Positions 57,677-64,000 of a stretch of DNA of 64,000 nt are shown here, piece by piece. Within the stretch, counting starts at the first letter, position 1, and each line of letters opens with the position of its first letter. The DNA lies in contig JAVYIG010004979.1 of assembly GCA_035222895.1 (NCBI GenBank), positions 83,109-147,108 of the forward strand, read 5' to 3'. This DNA comes from Strongylocentrotus droebachiensis. Taxonomy: Eukaryota > Echinodermata > Echinoidea > Camarodonta > Strongylocentrotidae. The notes beneath the pieces were generated by a model that saw nothing but the letters and a program-made list of their open reading frames with translations, ran no database searches and was not told the origin of the DNA. Made by a program: the position numbers and the translations under genes.

Positions 57677-59147
57677 AGATGAGAAAAATGCGTAGTTTTT
57701 GTATGAAATGTTATTTATCATATTCCTTCTACTGTACTAACCCTATAACATGCATACAAATCCTGACAAAATCATCAAACCACAAAGATGTTTATGGTTT
57801 TCTTTGAAGGCGACACTGTGACACACCCTAATAACAGTAAACTCTCCCAGCTTTTATTTGAATTTTCCCAACCGTTTTTCCATGAAAATAAGAAATAAAG
57901 CAGGCTTCTGAAAATCTGTTAACATTTAAATGTTTGGAATGGTATATAGGGCCAATTCATTGCTTTGTGACCATTTACATTAAATGTAATAAAATTATAG
58001 TAATATAGTTGGGAGAATTAAGGAATCGATTAGATAAGTTTTTACCAATTTTAATAATTAATAATAGTCCGTTTCCACTAAAACTTTCAGATTATCTTTA
58101 ACTGTACATCTAGCGTTAAAATCACTATCTAAGCATCATTTTTTAAAATCTCATTTGAACAATTTGACCAAGTCCTTTGTGACGATTTATATTCACCTAA
58201 AAGTTAATCAAATTATATTAATATAGTTGGGAGAATTAAGAAATCAATCAGATCAGTTTTTCCCAACTTTTAATCATTAATGATGGTCCGTTTTCAATCA
58301 AACTTTCAGATTATCTTTAACCGTACATCTAGCATTGAGGTCACTACCTGAGCAACATTTTCTCTCATCTGAACAATATTACCAAGTCCCTTTAAGATTA
58401 GCGGAGGTGGATTAATATAGTATTTACAGTAAAGCTGTAATCAATATCTCTAGTATCCGTTGTGAAAGGTATTACATTTCTTGCGGTTATTGCGATAGAT
58501 TCTTACTGTGGTCTTGAAGGTCCCATTCGAAGGCCCAAACAATTGAAAGGTTAAAGGCATTGTTTAAACGTAATACAACGTTTTGGTTTAGGGTCATGAC
58601 TTTCGTTCAAATAAACATATCGGAAGCATATGCGATCCTACAATATTCAGTGATCGTTGAAATCGAGTCTAAAGTTATGAAATTGTAAATAATAAACTCT
58701 TTGTGTTGTATCGCTTCCTCTAAATGCCAAGATATTAATTGAGCTATAAAACAATGTTTCTTGACTAAAATCGACTTATTACCTATTTCCGTTTGGAAAG
58801 TATATTTCACAACTACATATTCTGAGATTTTCATGATCGCAGCTACTATTGTACGACCGTAGGAGCTATTTGAAATGTATAAAAAGATTACCGGGAGCAC
58901 CGGTAAATTTCTATACTCAATTTTTCTCCAAAGTAGAAGTGTTTTAGGGGCTACATTTTCTAGTGCTTATAATACATCCACAGGGGCATTCAAATATATA
59001 AAAATAGTAAAGAATCACTATCCACCCGATTTTCGAAATTTCCCAAAACTTTGTATTACCTTCAACAATGTTGCCAGTTTTACAGATCAGATACATGTAT
59101 GCATGGCCCTACATTTTTATCAGTGTCTGTGGTATAGTGTATTATTG
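57677..59147. repeat. 1.45-kb tandem duplication, unit 2
   Basis: This is the second unit. It has a small extra stretch near 57720-57780 and a 9-base in-frame deletion near 58658 (cgacgcggt region) relative to unit 1. Both units lie in intron 1 of the presumed copy C gene. Confidence 0.75.
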
Positions 59148-59374
59148 AAGAACTAAAAAAGTTGCGCTTCAAAATGATCATGAAGTGCCCCAAAAAAGTA
59201 AATACCTTTGAGTGACCGCTTTTACTGTACTCATTTTTCCCAATAATCTGTAGTAAACCGTTTAGAAAACGGTTAGAAATTTCGAATTCCAATCATAAAT
59301 ATCTTGATAATCAGACAGGCGATCGGCATGTAAAAGTCATGGGATTTCTGACTGACTCAAAGGGTTCTAGGACA

Positions 59375-59765
59375 CGTATCCCCTGGACATACCCCCCGGA
59401 TAACCACCTCATTTAACTACCCCCTAGACTACCCCCTAGGGCAACCACCCTCTAGGACGACTACCCCCAGGGCAACTACCCCCATAAACCTACCCACTAG
59501 GACAACTACCCCCTAGGAGAAGTACTCCCCGGCCAACTACCCACGGACAACTACCCCTAGGACAACTACCCCCAAAGACAACCATTCTCTAGGACAACTA
59601 CCCCCGGGGCAACTATCATTGGGGGTAGTTGTCCTTGGGGGTATTCGTCCTAGAGGGTGGCTCCCCTAGGGGGTAGTTGTCCTAGGGGATAGTTGTCCTA
59701 AGAGGTAGTTGACTGGAGTGGTTATCTGGGGGTGGATGTCCAGGGGGTAGGTGTCCGGATACGGA
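59375..59765. repeat. Foldback minisatellite, second member
   Basis: Units like ctaggacaactaccccc run to about 59615 and then reverse to gggggtagttgtcct units. It ends gtccggatacggacctta; the 44885 member starts with the related cgtatacggatatcc. Confidence 0.75.
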
Positions 59766-59999
59766 CCTTAATATTTAAAACTATGATTTCAGCATGAGCT
59801 AAATCCAGGATTTTGTTTAGAATCTGCGACAAAGATACCCAATCCCTTCAAATTCGAACGGCATTTGAAAGATAATACTAATTTGGAACTCCGCTCAAAA
59901 CAAAAGGGCTTGAAAATGTCTGTTTGTTGGAAAAAAATGACCGTCAATTGTCGAGTTGAATTAAGCGAGCGCGCTCGTTTAATCAAATAATCACATTTT

Positions 60000-60330
60000 C
60001 AGACCCTTATACCGAATGGTCGTATGTTTTGTGATGCGCAAAGATTCAATCAGTTTAGTTTTGATAACAAGAAGTGTGTTATTGATGTAGTCAAATGCTC
60101 GTGTACCCTTAATAGCTCATTTTATGTATATTATTTCCAAAGAAAAAAGTCAGTGAGTCACTCAATAGTGTGTGACATTGAAGTCTAGAAAGTAAACGAA
60201 TTTCCTCGCATAATGTGAATAATAGGACATTTCTTCACAGATAGGACATATACGTGACATATTCATAATTCCTGCAAAGTTTTACAGAATTTGATGCTGG
60301 CTGCAAAAGGGAAACACTGCTTTTAATAAA
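60000..60330 (+). repeat. Dispersed repeat unit (copy 3)
   Basis: Matches 44365-44605 in the same orientation. The part after 60235 (ataggacatat.cgtgacatattcataatt..tgcaaag) matches 45995-46070 inverted. Confidence 0.6.
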
Positions 60331-60511
60331 TATTCATTTGGATAATTTGGTATATTCCTTGAAAGAGGATCTCATGTATGCTTTCAGCACGCAACTAGCC
60401 TGCCGGAAAATGCTGTACATCCGCTATGGTCGATCCCATGAACTCTGTACAGGAATATCACGAATAATGTCCTATAATACTTCTATTTAATAGATCCGTA
60501 TCAGGTGCCAG

Positions 60512-60846
60512 GTAAAAATGTCAGAGGAAAAAATGTCAGAGGTAAAAATGTCAGAGGTAAAAATGTCAGAGGTAAAAATGTCAGAGGAAAAAATGTCAGA
60601 GTTAAAAATGTCAGAGGTAAAAATGTCAGAGGTAAAAATGTCAGAGGTAAAAATGTCAGAGGTAAAAATGTCAGAGGTAAAAATGTCAGAGGAAAAAATG
60701 TCAGTCGTAAAAATGTCAGAGGTAAAAATGTCGGAGGTAAAAATGTCAGAGGTAAAAATGTCAGAGGAAAAAATGTCAGAGGTAAAAATGTCAAAGGTAA
60801 AAATGTCAGAGGTAAAAATGTCAGAGGTAAAAATGTCAGAGGTAAA
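60512..60846 (+). repeat. 15-bp tandem array 1 (GGTAAAAATGTCAGA)
   Basis: About 22 units of ggtaaaaatgtcaga, some with gga, gtcgg, gtcaa or tcg variants. A 15-base unit without stops gives open frames in several frames on both strands (MSEVK, KNVRG and LPLTF types); these are not evidence of a gene. Confidence 0.9.
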
Positions 60847-60879
60847 TAGATATCCTGTTAATTCAACATTTAGGGTTTA

Positions 60880-61085
60880 ATATAAAAAAAAAATTATATA
60901 TATATATAACCCTATATGTTGCATTAAATGGTACATTAACCGGATATCATAAAACAGGGTATATTATACCCTAACCCTAACACTTGCCATTTCTTATTCA
61001 CCTCTTTTCATTTCCATTGACGTTTTGACGTTACCTATTATATGTTATGCAGGTGAATACCAATTTTTAGAATGATACGGGGCTC
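60880..61085. other. Spacer between the two 15-bp arrays
   Basis: This AT-rich sequence contains (TA)n at 60895-60908 and ccctaaccctaac at 60970-60980. No gene. Confidence 0.5.
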
Positions 61086-61089
61086 GGTG

Positions 61090-61485
61090 TAAAAATGTCA
61101 GAGGTAAAAATGTCAGAGGTAAAAATGTTAGAGGTAAAAATGTCAGAGGAAAAAATGTCAGAGGAAAAAATGTCAGAGGAAAAAATGTCAGAGGTAAAAA
61201 TGTCAGAGGTAAACATGTCAGAGGTAAAAATGTCAGAGGTAAAAATGTCAGAGGAAAAAATGTCAGAGGTAAAAATGTCAGAGGTAAACATGTCAGAGGA
61301 AAAAATGTCGGAGGTAAAAATGTCAGAGGTAAAAATGTCAGAGGAAAAAATGTCAGAGGTAAAAATGTCAAAGGTAAAAATGTCAGAGGTAAAAATGTCA
61401 GAGGTAAAAATGTCAGAGGTAAAAATGTCAGAGGTAAAAATGTCAGAGGAAAAAATGTCAGTCGTAAAAATGTCAGAGGTACAAG
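61090..61485 (+). repeat. 15-bp tandem array 2
   Basis: About 26 units of the same 15-mer. The variant order gtcgg, normal, gga, normal, gtcaa is the same as in array 1, and the tcg variant appears in a shifted position, which suggests a higher-order unit of about 12 repeats. Confidence 0.9.
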
Positions 61486-61489
61486 CAAA

Positions 61490-62195
61490 AAAAATGAGTG
61501 CCGTCATAATATCTCAACACTTTTATCACACAGAATGTCGAGACGTACTGCTACTGCATGGGCTAGTCTATTATATTCCTTTCTTCCATAATGTAAATTG
61601 TATAAATGGCTGTGTGTTGTATTTCGTACATGTCCTGAGGATAATACAATGTGGAAAATAGATTTTGAAATTTATTTTGTTGTGATCAGGCTTGCATATA
61701 ATGAATGTCTAACATTTTGTGATATTTTGAATCGGTTGATGTGTTAATGTTTGTGAAACGGACCGATTTGGCCGGTGGCAGCCTGCAACATAGCCCGTGT
61801 AACGTTCCAGAGACGAACAAAGTCCAAACGAAGTAATGAAAATTCTAGACAAAAGTCAACTGTTAAGTGAGTAGTGCATTTAGTACAAAATAGTTACATA
61901 ATCACGGGGAATCACGAAAAGTTACATATAAGGGCTGGGCGCCCCGAACTCTGCTAAAGCTTTAGCACCTCATGGCGGCAAAGGAAGTGGAGTAAGAATA
62001 AGGAAATCAAGAAGTCACTCCGAAAAGTAAAAACTCGCTCCGAAAACTAAAAACCCGCTCCAAAAAGTTAAAGACCGTCTCGATTCAGAAGCTCATCCCC
62101 ATTCTAAACTCCGACCGACAATTATAAATAACGATGTAATTTAAACCGAACCTCTGCAAAGCGCGCGCTTCTCTAAAATGTGATGGTGCGGTTGG
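61490..62195. other. Intergenic or intronic sequence
   Basis: No gene recognised. A local tandem of ctcgctccgaaaa / cccgctccaaaaag units lies at 62030-62065. Confidence 0.4.
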
Positions 62196-62199
62196 CATT

Positions 62200-62400
62200 T
62201 AAAGATAACGTTGAGTTCTGGTCTTGCGATTGCATTGTGAAAGAAACGGTGTGGAAGCAATCAGAAAAGGTTGATCATCTAGCATAAACATGTAAGTATT
62301 GGTGTGTAGTGCAAGGTTTTGGAGTCATTAAAATGATAAAATCTTTGGCCCAGTCTTGGTAAAGTAACAAGCACTGTACACAGACAGATATGGGACTACA
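62200..62400 (+). repeat. Dispersed repeat, inverted relative to 2160-2390
   Basis: tctggtcttgcgattgcattgtgaaag through ggcccagtcttggtaaag is the reverse complement of 2160-2370. Confidence 0.5.
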
Positions 62401-63150
62401 CAAACATATGGCATACAAATCGGGCCTCATTTTAAAGCTGTTACTTGTCATATCTGGGATATGAAGTCATTTAAAAAGGATTTTCAGGGAATAACTTTTT
62501 TCTTTGATGTTCTTCCACACTTGCATAATAAGAATGATAACAAACGCTCACACATTATTGTTCACCTTTCCCCAGAACTCAACCTTCTCTTTAATTGATG
62601 TAACATGGGCGGCTTTCTGCTTTGTATCGGAGTAACAAAGCTGCTTATTGATTTTTTCCCCAGACTATTTTATAGTAATCGACAATATTTTATTGCAACG
62701 TGCGCACTTCGGGAATGTGATGGTGCGGTTAGCGCTGATAACATGGCTTTCTGCTTTGTTTCAGCATGGACCCTACTTTCAGAGTATCAAAATACAAGCC
62801 AAATATCAAGCCAAACAAGAAAGTGGAATTGTCGGAAATATGCATTTATTGGAAATTACATATAATAGTAGTCATTGCCACGCAGTTGAAATGTCCAACA
62901 ATCTTCAAAAGTGAAGGAGAAGTGGGGGGGGGGGAAGGTTCATACATATCTGATCCTATTTTGTGGGCTGTTCTGACTTTTCTTTTTATTTAATGATTAC
63001 ACCATGGAGCGACAACTCAGCCTATAAAACATGGCCAAACTTCTCGATTTTAGAAATCTTTTCCCCCAGAAGTTTGCTCAGTGTACCAGTACCATTTGCT
63101 TATACAAAAGCATAATATACCGGTATATAAATATTGAATTAGGCAGACTA
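62400..63150. other. Intergenic or intronic sequence
   Basis: No gene recognised. tgatggtgcggtta and acatgg.cggctttctgctttg recur at 62180, 62605 and 62720-62760, indicating a small internal duplication. A G run is at 62924-62933. Confidence 0.35.
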
Positions 63151-63152
63151 AG

Positions 63153-64000
63153 GCCAAAAAAAAAAAATCATTTGGTTGTCCTCGACCGCCCGCTCGTCAT
63201 TTTCGGGCCGCTCGTATTTTTTTATTTTTTTTAAATATTTTTTTAAAGTTTTTTTAAGTTTTTTTTGGGGGGAGCAATCTTAAATGCCAAACATACCATT
63301 TTATGCATTTGCAAGGATCAAAATGCGTCCCGTTGCCAGTTTTGTCTTTTCAGTACGCAATTAGGTATTTATTAAACTTGGCATTTTTTTTTTCTATGTC
63401 AAAATGCCGTTCATTCAAATCAGGTTCTGAGCATTCTTAAACTCATTTTAAAGCCCATCTGTACTAGTTTACAGGAGGGATTAGATCACCCTGCAAGGTC
63501 ACTGGACAGGTGGTTATCTCATCAAATCAGCTCTCAATTTAAGATACATTTCTACATATCTACATTTAAGATAAAGAGGATCATGGGAGACCAATGGTCA
63601 CTGATTAGGCATTGTTTGCTAAATAGAGGGCGCAAGTACCTATAAGCAGTACAACAGAGATTTAAAAGGTGCTGTATTTCAAAGCCCAAAATACCTTCTG
63701 TGTTGGTCTTGATATCCATTGTACATTAAGCTAGTATTTTACCATATTAAAGTGTTTTATAGACTTTGTTTGTTTAAATGCTTGAAAATCCCAATGATTT
63801 TTTTTTTTTATGGAAAAAAAATATTTAAAAAAAAAAAAAAAAATGAGGGGAAAAAAAAAAAAAAAAAAAAAAAAAAAAGACACACAAAAAATGAAGTTTA
63901 AAAAAAAAAAAAAAAAGGAAAAAAAAAAAAAAAAATCCGCCCGCCCGCCCCTACTCCAGAAAAGCAATCGAGGACAACCAAACAATTTTTTTTTTTTGGC
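63153..64000. mobile_element. TIR-bounded element at the right edge
   Basis: The first 33 bases (63153-63185) and the last 33 of the window (63968-64000) are inverted repeats with 31 matches: GCC, 12 A, then ...tttggttgtcctcga. The interior holds A-rich runs (63785-63935) and a segment (about 63440-63665) shared with the 3' flank of copy A (5265-5450). The target duplication cannot be checked because the window ends at the TIR. Confidence 0.6.

Noticed and set aside
60512..61485. CRISPR-like regular repeats
   Set aside because: Units are contiguous 15-mers without spacers, and the genome is eukaryotic.
60505..61661. Long open frames of MSEVK, KNVRG and LPLTF repeats
   Set aside because: A 15-bp unit without stops gives open frames in several frames on both strands; there is no independent coding evidence.
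63719..63985. Lys-rich and Phe-rich frames near the right edge
   Set aside because: They are translations of poly-A and poly-T runs inside the TIR element.

Overview
The window is eukaryotic. It has long AT-rich introns with GT/AG splice sites, many diverged transposable elements, microsatellites and foldback repeats, and no bacterial gene layout. The gene family, the many LINE, P-element and hAT-type elements and the base composition suggest a marine invertebrate deuterostome. An echinoderm such as a sea urchin is my best guess; this is inference.

The backbone is a tandem array of SAMHD1-like dNTPase genes (HD-domain dNTP triphosphohydrolase) on the + strand. Copy A (exons 400-5184) enters from the left edge and keeps only its last six exons. 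Copy B appears complete: a five-codon first exon at 10829-10843, then eleven exons from 19552 to 32813, giving a predicted 548 aa protein. All reading phases join, and every HD metal ligand is present. A paralogous promoter and five-codon first exon at 55996-56010 marks a third copy (C) whose other exons must lie beyond the right edge. The copies lack a visible SAM domain. They keep the allosteric lysine (human K116), a TPVK site aligned with human T592, and an RxL cyclin-docking element. Introns and 3' flanks of A and B align over long stretches.

Mobile elements fill the rest: a nearly full-length CR1/L2-like LINE (about 14250-18100, - strand) in intron 1 of B; a truncated LINE (25143-26472) with a 12-bp target duplication whose empty site survives in copy A; LINE 3' fragments near 8.6-9.3, 34.5 and 46.3 kb; several tRNA-derived SINEs; a 5.2-kb THAP/P-type element (37122-42333) with an 8-bp target duplication and a nested probable solo LTR; a hAT-type MITE (43297-43723); a TA-flanked MITE (46767-47072) whose empty paralogous site is at about 50.7 kb; and a TIR-bounded element at the right edge.

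The most unusual item is the - strand pseudogene at 51821-54010. One unbroken 730-codon frame, interrupted only by four nonsense codons, carries what reads as a FEN1/XPG-like PIN nuclease core followed by a CXC cysteine-rich tail. The right-hand 8 kb holds a recent 1.45-kb tandem duplication, a foldback minisatellite, and two 15-bp-unit arrays that share a higher-order variant order.
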